Notes under the pieces: model-generated
What the model saw: the letters and a program-made list of their open reading frames with translations, nothing else
What the model was told of the DNA's origin: nothing
Database searches by the model: none
In this document: positions 26,801 to 35,447 of the stretch, in pieces
Layout of the letters: every line of letters begins with the position of its first letter
Numbering within the stretch: position 1 is the first letter of the stretch
Origin: Oscillatoria nigro-viridis PCC 7112
Lineage (GTDB): Bacteria > Cyanobacteriota > Cyanobacteriia > Cyanobacteriales > Microcoleaceae
Direction of reading: 5' to 3'
NCBI RefSeq assembly: GCF_000317475.1
Contig: NC_019729.1
Coordinates: 5,160,501-5,224,500 of the forward strand
DNA: 64,000 nucleotides
Made by a program: the position numbers and the translations under genes

Positions 26801-28955
26801 CGCCACGATCTCTCTGATGGGCGGTACTGTAGCTGTCGGAGACGTTACCTCGACTGCAGGGATTAACATCACTAGCAGTCAAGGCAAGTTGACTGCTGGT
26901 ACGGTTTCATCTCGCTCAACTTCCGGGGTGGCGGGCCCTATCAATATTCGCAGCGCCGGTGCGGTAGAAACCGGCAACATCGATGCTTTTGGTGCCAAAA
27001 GCGGGGGAGATATTTCGATTGCGGCGCCGGGCAGGATCGTTACAGGGGTGATCAACTCGAGTTCGCAATCGGGAAGTGCCGGTTCGAGCCAAATTATCGG
27101 GAACAAAGATGTTGAAGTTGTTTCGATCAAAGCTCGCGGCAATACGGGCGGCGATGTGGCAATCGAGGCTGGGGGAGCGTTTCGGGCTGCGGGAACAGGA
27201 ACGGCTGCCGATCGCGCCCAGGTCAGCATTTCTACAGACGGGCTGGCTCGATCGGGTTCACAGACGCTGCTGCAAAGCACTTGCTCGTCGGGAACCTGCA
27301 CGGCGGCGACTGTTGGGACGGGAAACTCGAAGTCGAACACTGCCACCTCCTCAACTGCGATCGGGCCGCTGGCGATCGTGCCGAGTCCGGCACCAACTAC
27401 CAGTGTGGAACTGCAAACTACAGCCAATTCTCAACAAATTGTGACTCAGGTGAGTCTCGGCCCCGCAGCGTCTGCGCCCAAGAGCAGTAACACAAATGTC
27501 TCGCCAGAACCTGCTGCTGCGTCTGTTGAGGCGGGGTCGAAGGAGACTGCGACCGGCTCGGTATTGCTGTCGCAGTCGGTGTTAACAGACAATTTGGTTA
27601 CGCCTGCGGCGACAGAAAACGGCAGCGCGGCAACCACTCCACAGAAGCCGGCGAGTGCGGTAACAGCAGAAACTATCGGGAATGTCAGGGTTCCTGAGAT
27701 TTCTCGAGCGAGTTCGTCGATCGCGCAAATAAGTCCGATCGACGCAGTGCAGCAAAGGGATAGAACTCAGGGGCAGGAATTTGAACGTTACTTTGGGGGC
27801 ACTGTCACTGAAAAGTCAGTGACGCAGCAAAGTATTCGAGATACTCTCAGCAGCGTCAATCGGTTGACTGGGGTTAAACCCGCCATCCTTTACGTGTGGG
27901 CGAAAGAAAAACATTTAGAACTTGTGTTGTTATTGCCAGACGGCAAAAATGTTTTTAAAAGCGTGCCTGCAAGCCGCGAGACAGTGCTGCAAGTTGCTAA
28001 AGAATTCACTAATGCTATCAGAACTCCCAGGAGATTGAATGCTGCTGATTACAAGGAACCTGCCGAGGAACTTTACCAGTGGTTAATTGCACCGCTGCAA
28101 CCGGAATTGGATGCTAACAAGATTGACACTTTGGTGTTTTCCATGGATTCAGGTTTGCGAACTTTGCCTTTGGCTGCTCTTTACGACGGCAAGCAGTTTT
28201 TGGTAGAAAAGTACAGTTTGGGGCTGATTCCGAGTTTGAGTTTAACTGATACTCGCTATGCCGATGTTAAGGGTTCTGAAGTGTTAGCGATGGGTGCGTC
28301 GAATTTTCCCGCCAAATACGATCAAAATCCTTTGCCTGCGGTGCCGCTGGAAATATCGACCATTGTGGGCAAGATTTGGCCGGGTTCGTCTTTTCTCAAT
28401 GAAGCTTTTACTTTGGCAAATTTGAAGCAGAAGCGCAATCAACCGCAATACAAAATTATTCATTTAGCTACTCACGGCGATTTTCAGCCTGGGGGGGCCG
28501 AAAATTCTTACATTCAGTTTTGGGATACTAAGTTGCGGTTGAATCAGTTGGATCAGTTGAAGTTATCTAACCCGCAGGTGGAGTTGTTGGTTTTGAGTGC
28601 CTGTACTACGGCGGTGGGAGACGAAGAAGCTGAGTTGGGGTTTGCCGGGTTGGCGGTACACGCGGGGGTAAAATCGGCTTTGGCGAGTTTGTGGTATGTC
28701 AGCGATGTCGGTACTTTGGGGCTGATGACTGAGTTTTACCAGCAGTTGCGTACAGCGCCGATTAAGGCTGAGGCTTTGCGGCAAGCGCAGTTGGCGATGT
28801 TGCGGGGTGAAGTGCGGTTGCAAGATGGTTATTTGGTACGATCGGGCAACAATCAAGCTCTGCCTTTACCGTCGGAGTTGGCCGCCAGGGGCGATCGAAA
28901 TTTGTCGCATCCTTATTATTGGGCCGCTTTTACAATGATCGGTTCGCCGTGGTAA
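23805..28955 (+). CDS. Two-partner-secretion exoprotein with C-terminal CHAT protease domain
   Basis: The 1716-residue protein starts with a long signal-like region (hydrophobic stretches at 10-26 and 38-52). Residues ~55-280 are a filamentous-haemagglutinin N-terminal (TPS) domain with NLLLMNPAGIIFGANARLDV (the NPxGI motif) and GSFLATTA. About 280-1150 is a repetitive Gly/Ser/Asn-rich beta-helix region with recurring GNITLTGNEI-like units. A Ser/Thr/Ala/Pro-rich linker follows. Residues ~1330-1716 form a CHAT peptidase domain: HLATHGDF with His1557 and LVLSACTTAVGD with Cys1600, the caspase-like dyad. It would be exported by a TpsB (Omp85-type) porin, but no tpsB gene is present here. The fusion implies a surface or secreted protease; target unknown. 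Confidence 0.93.
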   Translation: MNAQRAVRSILAAIPLAGFLIVDFFPNLVFLKENSSGWVVVAIYPQSQIAAAQSITPAPDGTGTAVTAPGTGSPPRYDIQGGTPSRDGANLFHSFTRFGLNSGETANFISNPSVKNILGRVVGGDASLINGLIQVSGGNSNLLLMNPAGIIFGANARLDVSGSFLATTASGIGFDDRWFNSTGANDYAALVGTPNAFVFGAQPGSIVNAGNLAVGTGQNLTLLGGTVISTGKLSAPGGQITVAAVPGENLVRLSQNGLLLSLEVSPAAGVSGSEAVPFSPQSLPRLLSGPGAANATGITTNDRGEVVLTGGQTVPAGAGTALVAGDADVSARGGAGGSVNVLGDKVGLFGAKIEASGPDGGGTVRIGGDYRGEGTVPNARMTYVDGKSSIAANATESGNGGRVFVWADNTTAFLGSISANGVSATGTAGVGGFVEVSGKQRLIFNGTVDTSGTNGLGTLLLDPENILITDSPEGAGDAAIIANNNILATGTPSPQPNNSEPSLTISARALESMSATSNVVLEALNDITIADLADNQLSFQATTGSVTLRADADRSGAGVFSMNSGDTISTAGGAIAISGSQITAGNLSSNGGNISLISQGSTVANNISSSNPSTGSSGNIAIDGLNVTAQKLDASGPEARGNVTLTAQNVLGVSSIAGGSGNITLTGNEINLKGAKNSVSGTGFLVLQPWSPGQNIAIGGSGDVGTNIYLNLTANDLGSLQNGFAGITIGRSNGIGSILMANDFTFYDPLIIQSPAGLGTITTTSSLTGADNASITLKADGNIRTGNITTNNQEIRIASTAGNVTTGQLRTGTAPTINTSVNSSQDIRNSAGDVSVTAHGTVTAGAIDTRGDRAGNVTLTGPKGVTAGSIEAGGSKTPGNITLTGNKIDLTGEKNSIASNGNLVLQPADPSQNIIIQGSGGTEALNLSAAELNTFRNGFASIAIGRADGSGAISIGSPAPNSTPNSTPVAVTFQDPTTIRSPSGSGAIVGTGAIVGTDNATISLMGGTVAVGDVTSTAGINITSSQGKLTAGTVSSRSTSGVAGPINIRSAGAVETGNIDAFGAKSGGDISIAAPGRIVTGVINSSSQSGSAGSSQIIGNKDVEVVSIKARGNTGGDVAIEAGGAFRAAGTGTAADRAQVSISTDGLARSGSQTLLQSTCSSGTCTAATVGTGNSKSNTATSSTAIGPLAIVPSPAPTTSVELQTTANSQQIVTQVSLGPAASAPKSSNTNVSPEPAAASVEAGSKETATGSVLLSQSVLTDNLVTPAATENGSAATTPQKPASAVTAETIGNVRVPEISRASSSIAQISPIDAVQQRDRTQGQEFERYFGGTVTEKSVTQQSIRDTLSSVNRLTGVKPAILYVWAKEKHLELVLLLPDGKNVFKSVPASRETVLQVAKEFTNAIRTPRRLNAADYKEPAEELYQWLIAPLQPELDANKIDTLVFSMDSGLRTLPLAALYDGKQFLVEKYSLGLIPSLSLTDTRYADVKGSEVLAMGASNFPAKYDQNPLPAVPLEISTIVGKIWPGSSFLNEAFTLANLKQKRNQPQYKIIHLATHGDFQPGGAENSYIQFWDTKLRLNQLDQLKLSNPQVELLVLSACTTAVGDEEAELGFAGLAVHAGVKSALASLWYVSDVGTLGLMTEFYQQLRTAPIKAEALRQAQLAMLRGEVRLQDGYLVRSGNNQALPLPSELAARGDRNLSHPYYWAAFTMIGSPW

Positions 28956-29298
28956 TTCTGAAGGAAGAGGGTGCGATCGCCCAAAAAACCGGCAGAGAAC
29001 CAGTCGCAAAACTCTGAGGATGGGAATACCTAAAAAAGTGCGGTTATATCAAATCCGTTAGCATCGGAATAGTAAATTCTAGTTCACTGTTCACGGCGTT
29101 CACTGTTCACTGCGTCAACAGTCAACCGTCAACAGTCAACATCATGTATGAGTGTAACCGTCCATGATATTACTCAAACCAGAGACCGCGACCCCAACAT
29201 CGAAAACGGGATAAAATGGAACAATAAAAATTAAAAAAAAACTCGACTGCTAGCGCCTGAAATATTGCTCGTATACAAGTCTATACTAAAAAGTTTTA
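28956..29298. other. Intergenic region after the CHAT gene
   Basis: The ~340 bp between the CHAT gene stop and the EAL remnant contain TTCACTG-like units and four GTCAACA/C heptamers. No terminator with a clean T tract and no coding potential were seen. Confidence 0.5.
29114..29141. repeat. 7-nt tandem repeat (GTCAACA), four units
   Basis: Four heptamers (GTCAACA, GTCAACC, GTCAACA, GTCAACA) are preceded by TTCACTG-like units. The same heptamer in inverse orientation (TGACTGT) recurs at 62161-62188. Confidence 0.88.
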
Positions 29299-29571
29299 GC
29301 CCCGATAAATTATGATAATTCAATCAAGAAGTTTCGATTACCCAACAACAATCGCTCTTGGTTATCCAGCCCTAACGCTCAGCGGTGAGAATAAACTCAT
29401 TGGGATCAACGCTTTCTCCGTTTTTGTCGAGCATTCTTAACAAAATTTCAGAAGGATCTAATGATTGATTAGAGGTAATAAAGCCAATCTTTTGAGAGTA
29501 GAGACAACAACGATTGGTTTCTAACGCACGGCTGATTTTGCAAACCCTGTGCCTCTCACCACGTTGTCTAA
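29299..29571 (-). pseudogene. Decayed EAL-domain remnant downstream of diguanylate cyclase
   Basis: Directly after the GGDEF gene stop, the minus strand in another frame reads RQRGERHRVCKISRALETNR, then CLYSQKI, then SEILLRMLDKNGESVDPNEF and ILTAER, a stop, GWITKSDCCWVIETS, a stop and LNYHNLSG. This matches the GGDEF-EAL linker and the first ~80 residues of EAL proteins (compare ...EILLRMLDE.G..V.P.EFI.AAERY...WVI.T.). A frameshift and in-frame stops mark it as dead. The rest of the EAL domain is missing. Confidence 0.8.
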
Positions 29572-30996
29572 TTATATTAGTTCGCCATCGTCTTGACTCT
29601 CAACATGAACACAGTTGCGACCTTTGCCTTTGGCAGCATAACAAGCTGCATCAGCCGCTCTCATAACCTCCCTCAAATCTTGGCTATTTTGGTTAATGGC
29701 AACAACTCCAATACTGACCCCGATGATAAAGGTTTTGCTATCCCAAATAAACCGAAACTGATGCACTAGGTGTTTGAGGTTTTCCGCAATCTGAGCTGCT
29801 TTATAGAGGGGGCATTTAGTAAGCAAAAGACCAAATTCATCACCTCCCAAGCGAGCCAGTGTGTCATTAGCGCGGACTCCCTTTTGTAAAAGTGTAGTGA
29901 TTTGGCGCAGTAGCTCATCGCCAGCACAATGACCTGCGGTATCGTTAACGAGTTTGAACTTATCTAAATCTAAATAACAGAAAGCGTGCTGGTGATTGCT
30001 ATCTTGAACAGAGGCGATCGCCTCAATTAGTCGCTGCTCAAATTCTCGACGGTTGATTAAACCCGTCAGAGCATCGTGACTGGCTTCCCAAGAAAGTTGA
30101 CGAGCAAGATTGCGCGATTCGGTAACATCATGAAAGACGATGACTGCCCCGATAATTTGACCTTGGTAGTCTCTAATCGGTGCTGCTGAGTTCTCAATGG
30201 CATACTCAGTCCCATCGCGCGCAATGAGTATAGTATGGTTAGCTAAGCCCACAATTCGCTTCTCCAACAGAGCATTCTCGATCGGATTCTCTACTGGCTT
30301 TCGCGTTACTTCATTGACAATTTCAAAGACTGTAGACAGGGGGAGTCCCTTAGCCTCATGAGCCTTCCAGCCTGTCAGTTGCTCAGCGATAGGATTGAAA
30401 AATCGCACATTACCTTGAGCATTTGTAGTAATAACTGCATCACCAATCGATTGGAGGGTGACTTGAGCTAGTTCTTTTTCGGCAAAGAGGGATGCTTCGA
30501 GACGTTGGCGTTCTTCCTTTTCTCTCAAGAGGATTAAATTCTGCTCTTGGAGGCTTTGTTGCAACCGTCGGATGGTTAGGTGAGTTTCGACACGAGCTAA
30601 TACTTCTTCGACTTCAAACGGCTTAGCAATATAATCTACGGCACCAACAGCAAGCCCGTGAACCTTATTGAAAGTTTCATTGAGAACACTCAAAAAAATT
30701 ATCGGAATGCTTGCGGTTTGCTCGTCAGATTTTAATTGTTTGCAAACTTCATAGCCATCCAAATCGGGCAATTTAATGTCGAGTAAAATTAGTTCCGTCC
30801 ATGGCGATTGGGCGGCTCGGATCGCCATTGCGCCTGTTGTGGCACAGCGAACTTTATAACCATGTGCGCTCAAAGTACGGCTCAGAAGACGCAGGTTATC
30901 AGGCAGATCGTCAACAATTAAAATATTGCCTCGGTAGTTGGTAGCTGGATCGCTAACTCTATCGCTAGTTATATCGAGAATGCTACTGCTTTCCAT
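29572..30996 (-). CDS. Response regulator with PAS and GGDEF domains (diguanylate cyclase)
   Basis: The 474-residue protein has an N-terminal receiver domain (ILIVDDLPDNLRLLSRTL, ELILLDIKLPDLDGYEVC with the phospho-Asp, and AKPFEVEEVLARVETH). A coiled-coil joins it to a PAS domain (VTLQSIGDAVITTNAQG through FHDVTESRN). The GGDEF domain follows (SHDALTGLINRREFEQRL and RLGGDEFGLLLTKCP near residue 382), with an intact GGDEF signature for c-di-GMP synthesis. An inhibitory RxxD site is not obvious. The protein ends DDGELI, exactly where homologous GGDEF-EAL proteins continue, and a decayed EAL remnant lies just downstream. It was probably bifunctional in its ancestor. Confidence 0.93.
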   Translation of the reverse strand: MESSSILDITSDRVSDPATNYRGNILIVDDLPDNLRLLSRTLSAHGYKVRCATTGAMAIRAAQSPWTELILLDIKLPDLDGYEVCKQLKSDEQTASIPIIFLSVLNETFNKVHGLAVGAVDYIAKPFEVEEVLARVETHLTIRRLQQSLQEQNLILLREKEERQRLEASLFAEKELAQVTLQSIGDAVITTNAQGNVRFFNPIAEQLTGWKAHEAKGLPLSTVFEIVNEVTRKPVENPIENALLEKRIVGLANHTILIARDGTEYAIENSAAPIRDYQGQIIGAVIVFHDVTESRNLARQLSWEASHDALTGLINRREFEQRLIEAIASVQDSNHQHAFCYLDLDKFKLVNDTAGHCAGDELLRQITTLLQKGVRANDTLARLGGDEFGLLLTKCPLYKAAQIAENLKHLVHQFRFIWDSKTFIIGVSIGVVAINQNSQDLREVMRAADAACYAAKGKGRNCVHVESQDDGELI

Positions 30997-31228
30997 AGTT
31001 TCTTACCATAGGACTAGAAGCCTATGAGTAAGAGTATAGTTGAATTATGAGGTTATCAACTCACTTTACGCAGAAAGAAGTCCTGCGATCGCAGAGTTCG
31101 AGGAGTGGCACGCTGGCACAGCCCCTACAAAATCTGGCTTGTTGAGGTAGGGACAATCTCCCCGTGGTTGCCCTTCTTCGTTTCGGCTAACATTAGGAGA
31201 ACATTTTTTCAACCCAAGCAGCCGATTT
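30997..31228. other. Intergenic region upstream of GGDEF regulator
   Basis: The gap between the divergent GGDEF gene and the sensor remnant has no recognisable ORF or terminator. The 103-codon minus-strand frame covering 31066-31377 is a shadow with a non-protein-like composition. Confidence 0.45.
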
Positions 31229-31384
31229 ATGAACAAGCACATTTCTGAAAGGGCAAGTCTACTCGTCATGGCGAGCGGATATCTCGTGCTGCTAGGTTGG
31301 CAATTTGACATCTCCCTACTCAAAAGTGGTTTTCCCGGTATGACTTCGACGATGAAGCGGGCAATGGCAGAACTCAATCGCTAA
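31229..31384 (+). pseudogene. Fragment of a membrane sensor (N-terminal segment)
   Basis: A 51-codon frame begins MNKHISERASLLVMASGYLV followed by LLGWQFDISLLKSGFPGM. This resembles the first transmembrane segment and the 'LxGW.FDI..LKS..PG...MK' motif found at the N-terminus of many cyanobacterial sensor kinases. After TMKRAMAELNR it stops, where homologues continue with further membrane helices. It ends 34 bp before the ethylene-receptor-like kinase start and is probably a relic of a sensor gene. Confidence 0.55.
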
Positions 31385-31418
31385 GCACTTCAGCACTCAT
31401 GAATAATTCAGGTTAGAT

Positions 31419-34400
31419 ATGATTACACAATTTTTTGAGACTGGAGGATTCATGCCTCACGGTCACTGCTATCTCTGGCAAAGAAACTTAGTAGGATTAC
31501 ATATTTTATCCGATGGTTTAATCGCTTTAGCTTACTACTCCATCCCCATCATCCTAATCTACTTTGTGCGACAGCGCCAAGATACTCCATTTCAGAAAGT
31601 ATTTTTTCTGTTTGGCGCCTTCATAATTGCCTGTGGTACAACTCATATCATGGAAATTTGGACGCTCTGGTTTCCTATTTATTGGGTTTCTGGAGGAATT
31701 AAAGCTATTACTGCTCTGATTTCTATATATACTGCATCTGAGCTAGTGTTTTTAATTCCCTCAGCCTTAGCTTTTCCTAATCCAGGTCAACTTATTGCGG
31801 CAAATCAAACCTTAGAGAAGGAGATCAATGAGCGCAAGCGGGCTGAAAACGAACTGAAACAAATTGAGGTGGCATTACGAAATAGTGAAGAACAGTTTCG
31901 CAATGCCTTTGAAAATGCGTCTATTGGAATGGCGATCGTTTCACTTGATGGGCACTGGGTTCAAGTCAATCCTGCCTTATGTCAGATTATTGGCTACTCC
32001 TCAGAAGAGTTGTTAGGGTTAACTTTCCAAGACATTACCCATCCTGATGATTTAGACGCGGATCTTAGTCATAGGGATCAACTATTAGCAGGAACAATTT
32101 CAAGTTACCAACTGGAAAAACGGTATTTCCACAAACAAGGACATATAATTTGGATTCTTCTTGATGGATCGATAGTACAAAATGAGCAGGGAAATCCCCT
32201 GCATTTTATTGCTCAGATCCAAGAAATTACCGCTCGAAAAGAAGCTCAAAAGACGCTAGAGCTTCAGAGTGTTATTATGAATAACATGGGAGGTGGAGTG
32301 TGTTTAATTAAAGCCTCAGATCTCACGATCGTCTACACCAATCCCAAATTTGACGCTATGTTTGGCTATGCAGAGGGTGAACTCGCCGGTCAATCTGTTG
32401 CTGTAATAAATTACGTCGATACAGAGGTTACACCCGACGAAACCGTTGAAGATGTTGTTGTTAAACTCGATCGGGACGGAGAAGCACAATATGAAGTCTA
32501 CAATAAGAAAAAAGATGGAAGACTTTTTTGGTGCAGGGTTCATACCTCTAGGTTTGAGCATCCTGAATATGGAACTGTATATGTTGCGGTGCAGGAGGAT
32601 GTGACAGAGCTCAAACAAGCTGAGCAAGCTTTGCAAGCTACCACAAATCGCCTCAACTTTCTCCTGAACTACAGCCCCGTCGTTATTTTTGGCTGTAAAC
32701 CTTATGGCGATTATTCAGCAACGTTCATGAGCGAAAATATCAAAGATGTATTGGGCTATGAAAGCATTGATTTTTTAGAAGATTCTGAATTTTGGGTGCA
32801 TCACTTACACCCAGATGATTTAGAACGAGTAATTAATGGCTTAGACAATCTATTCGTCAATGATTTTTATTTCCATGAATACCGTCTTCGTCGCTCAGAT
32901 GGGGTTTATAGCTGGATACTCGTTCAACTCAGACTAATTCGAGATCCTGCAGGTAGACCCGTGGAAATGTTGGGATATTTAATTGACATTAGCGATCGCA
33001 AACAAGCCGAGTTGGAACTTCAGCAGGCTAAAGAAGCAGCAGAAACAGCAAACCGAGCCAAAAGTATGTTCCTGTCCAATATGAGCCACGAACTCCGTAC
33101 TCCTCTCAATGCTATTTTGGGATTTACGCAATTGATGAGTTACGATCCTGTTCTGACTCCCGAACTCCAAAAAGATCTGGCGATCGTCAATCGTAGCGGC
33201 ACACATTTATTGGAATTGATTAACGACATTTTAGATTTATCTAAAATTGAGAGCGGAAAGATGACACTCTCTCTTTCTGACTTTGACATAAAATTTTTGC
33301 TGATTTCTCTTGAAGAAATGTTGCGAATGAAAGCCCAATTGAAAGGATTGAAACTAATTTTCGATCCAGAACCCAATCTGCCCCAATTTGTGCATAGCGA
33401 TGAGAAAAAACTGTATCAAGTCTTAGTCAATCTGCTCGGTAATGCGATTAAGTTTACTCATCAAGGAAGCGTAACCTTACGAGTAAGATCGGAACAGAGC
33501 GACCAAACGTCCTGTCGCCTATATTTTGAAGTTGAGGATACTGGAGTGGGAATTGCTCCAGCAGAAGTTGAGAGCTTATTTAAGGCGTTCGTGCAAGCTG
33601 AAGCTGGGAATAAATTGAATCAAGGTACTGGTCTAGGTCTAGCTATCAGCCAAAGATATGTCCAACTCATGGGTAGTCAGATTCGGGTTCAAAGCACCTT
33701 GAATCAGGGCAGCATTTTTTACTTTGAACTTGAGGTAAAGTTACCTCAAGCAGTCTGCGTTGCCTCAGAATTGCTTAAACAAAGAGTGATTGGTATAGCT
33801 CCAGGACAACCAACTTACCGCATTCTTGTGGTTGAAGATGTAGAGGAAAATCGCCGCTTGTTGGTCAAACTCCTTACCTCAGTAGGTTTTGAGGTGCGCC
33901 AAGCAACACAGGGAGTTGAAGCACTATCCCTGTGGGAAAGTTGGTCCCCACACCTGATTTGGATGGATCTGCGAATGCCGATCGTGGATGGCTACACAGC
34001 TACCAAACGCATTAGAGAACACCCTGAGGGACAAGAGACTGTCATTATTGCTTTAACTGCCAGTGCTTTTGAAGCCGATCGAGAGAAAGTTCTTATGGCT
34101 GGTTTTGACGACTTTATGAGCAAGCCATTTCAGGAAAGCCTCGTCTTTGACGCACTCGCTCAACACTTGGGAGTAGAGTACATTTACACAGTTGTAGGAA
34201 AAGATTCCCAAAAACTATTTGTTGATTCTTTATCTGCAGAAGATCTAGCCGTGATGTCCTCTCAGTGGTTAGAACAAATGTATCAAGCTGCCTACTATGT
34301 TGATCCTGAAGCCATGAACGAGCTAATCAAACAAATTCCCGCATCTCAATCAACCCTTTCCAGTTCGCTAATTGATGCTGTCAATAACTTTAACTATGAC

Positions 34401-34445
34401 CAAATTATGGAGTTAATTCAACCTCTGCTCCCGAATCCAGATTAG
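31419..34445 (+). CDS. Ethylene-receptor-like hybrid histidine kinase
   Basis: The 1008-residue protein opens with three membrane helices that match the ethylene-binding domain of plant ETR1 and cyanobacterial homologues: LHILSDGLIALAYYSIP (Asp32, Tyr39/40), then FGAFIIACGTTHIMEIW with Cys72 and His76, the Cu(I)-ligand pair. A coiled-coil and three PAS domains follow (about 155-280, 285-405, 410-530). The HisKA H-box NMSHELRTPLNAILGF is near residue 554, with HATPase boxes (NLLGNAIKFTHQG, GTGLGLAISQRYV). A receiver domain spans about 800-920 (LIWMDLRMPIVDGYTA with the phospho-Asp). Residues 920-1008 are a helical tail of unknown role. It should sense ethylene or, as in some cyanobacteria, light through a linked chromophore domain; no GAF is present. 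Confidence 0.92.
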   Translation: MITQFFETGGFMPHGHCYLWQRNLVGLHILSDGLIALAYYSIPIILIYFVRQRQDTPFQKVFFLFGAFIIACGTTHIMEIWTLWFPIYWVSGGIKAITALISIYTASELVFLIPSALAFPNPGQLIAANQTLEKEINERKRAENELKQIEVALRNSEEQFRNAFENASIGMAIVSLDGHWVQVNPALCQIIGYSSEELLGLTFQDITHPDDLDADLSHRDQLLAGTISSYQLEKRYFHKQGHIIWILLDGSIVQNEQGNPLHFIAQIQEITARKEAQKTLELQSVIMNNMGGGVCLIKASDLTIVYTNPKFDAMFGYAEGELAGQSVAVINYVDTEVTPDETVEDVVVKLDRDGEAQYEVYNKKKDGRLFWCRVHTSRFEHPEYGTVYVAVQEDVTELKQAEQALQATTNRLNFLLNYSPVVIFGCKPYGDYSATFMSENIKDVLGYESIDFLEDSEFWVHHLHPDDLERVINGLDNLFVNDFYFHEYRLRRSDGVYSWILVQLRLIRDPAGRPVEMLGYLIDISDRKQAELELQQAKEAAETANRAKSMFLSNMSHELRTPLNAILGFTQLMSYDPVLTPELQKDLAIVNRSGTHLLELINDILDLSKIESGKMTLSLSDFDIKFLLISLEEMLRMKAQLKGLKLIFDPEPNLPQFVHSDEKKLYQVLVNLLGNAIKFTHQGSVTLRVRSEQSDQTSCRLYFEVEDTGVGIAPAEVESLFKAFVQAEAGNKLNQGTGLGLAISQRYVQLMGSQIRVQSTLNQGSIFYFELEVKLPQAVCVASELLKQRVIGIAPGQPTYRILVVEDVEENRRLLVKLLTSVGFEVRQATQGVEALSLWESWSPHLIWMDLRMPIVDGYTATKRIREHPEGQETVIIALTASAFEADREKVLMAGFDDFMSKPFQESLVFDALAQHLGVEYIYTVVGKDSQKLFVDSLSAEDLAVMSSQWLEQMYQAAYYVDPEAMNELIKQIPASQSTLSSSLIDAVNNFNYDQIMELIQPLLPNPD

Positions 34446-34828
34446 TTATCGAGTTTAAGGACAAAGAAGCTATAGCCTTTCGAGCGTAACATGAGGTGGA
34501 CACTCGATCGGCGGGCATGGGGCATGGGGCATGGGCCCGCGCAGGGCATGGGGCATACCTCACCAAGATTGAGAACTGCTGTATAGCGCGATCTAAGGAG
34601 TGGCTAGGGAGCATCTCAATCAAAGCAGCCCAGCTAGAAATTGGAGTTTTGAGGCTCTCTTGCTGCGGGGAAAGAGTCAGAAGTCAGGAGCCAGAAGAAG
34701 TGTTTTTACAAATATGAGATGCTCCCCTCCCGATCGAACTCGCTCTGACTTGCATTCCTCACTACGACGAAATGGTAACGGTTATTTTATTTATTGAAGA
34801 TGATATAATAAGTCAAAATTGAATTCTG
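34446..34828. other. Intergenic region with GGGGCAT repeats
   Basis: This 383-bp stretch separates the convergent kinase and Uma2 genes. It contains repeated GGGCATGG units at 34513-34556 and a GACTTGCATTCCTCACTACG fragment at 34747-34766. No coding potential was seen. Confidence 0.5.
34513..34556. repeat. GGGCATGG repeat cluster
   Basis: GGCATGGGGCATGGGGCATG, then a GC-rich spacer and GGGCATGGGGCAT. The 7-nt unit GGGGCAT recurs four to five times. Confidence 0.8.
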
Positions 34829-35407
34829 CTAATTCCAAATTTTTGGCAAATTGAGAATAAATCCCGGCAAAACATTTTCCCCAGAAAGGGTGAGAGGAGA
34901 TTGTAAAACTTCCACATCTTGACCGGGGCGATAAATTTCAACTTCGCGTTTTTTGCGGTTAATCAGCCAACCCAAACGGCAGCCATTTTCCATATATTCT
35001 TGCATTTTTTCCTGAGTCTTTTTTAGGCTGTCAGTTGGGGAGAGAATTTCCACAGCAAAATCGGGACAAAGCGGGATAAATTTTTCTCTTTGTTCGGGCG
35101 TCAAAGCTGACCAGCGGGATTTCTCTACCCAAGACGCATCGGGAGAGCGATCGGCGCCATTGGGCAGAGTAAATCCTGTGGAGGAATCAAAGGCTTCACC
35201 GAGTTGGGTTTGTTCGTTCCAAAGTCCAATCTGTAAGTTGAATTTTGAGTTGCTTCTTCCCGTTTCTCCTCCGGTTGGCGGCATGGCGATTAATTCTCCG
35301 TTGGCGCTGCGTTCTAATTTTAAATCGGGGTTTTCTTCGCACAGTTGGTAAAACTGTTCGGAAGTTAGTTTTATAATGGAGTTGAGGTTTAAGGTTATAG
35401 CAGTCAT
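34829..35407 (-). CDS. Uma2 family (DUF820) protein, tandem copy A
   Basis: The 192-residue protein has the Uma2 pattern: LTSEQFYQLCEENPDLKLER, GELIAMPPTGGETGRSN, RSPDASWVEKSRW (conserved Asp), CPDFAVEILSPTDSLKKTQEKMQEYMENGCRLGWLIN (Glu and Lys of the nuclease-like core) and a C-terminal LPGFILNLPKIW. It is one of two adjacent paralogues, 40 bp apart on the same strand, sharing most residues. A 147-bp block in their 3' halves is identical at DNA level. Function of the family is unsettled. Confidence 0.88.
   Translation of the reverse strand: MTAITLNLNSIIKLTSEQFYQLCEENPDLKLERSANGELIAMPPTGGETGRSNSKFNLQIGLWNEQTQLGEAFDSSTGFTLPNGADRSPDASWVEKSRWSALTPEQREKFIPLCPDFAVEILSPTDSLKKTQEKMQEYMENGCRLGWLINRKKREVEIYRPGQDVEVLQSPLTLSGENVLPGFILNLPKIWN
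34869..35015. repeat. 147-bp perfect duplication, copy 1
   Basis: This block is identical base for base to 35488-35634 while the flanking parts of the two Uma2 genes have diverged. This is the pattern expected of recent gene conversion between tandem copies. Confidence 0.88.
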
Positions 35408-35447
35408 AGCATTTTTTTTGAAATTTTAAAACAATTGATAACTCAAA

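Noticed and set aside
31066..31377. 103-codon minus-strand frame
   Set aside because: Antisense to the sensor-fragment remnant; composition is not protein-like.
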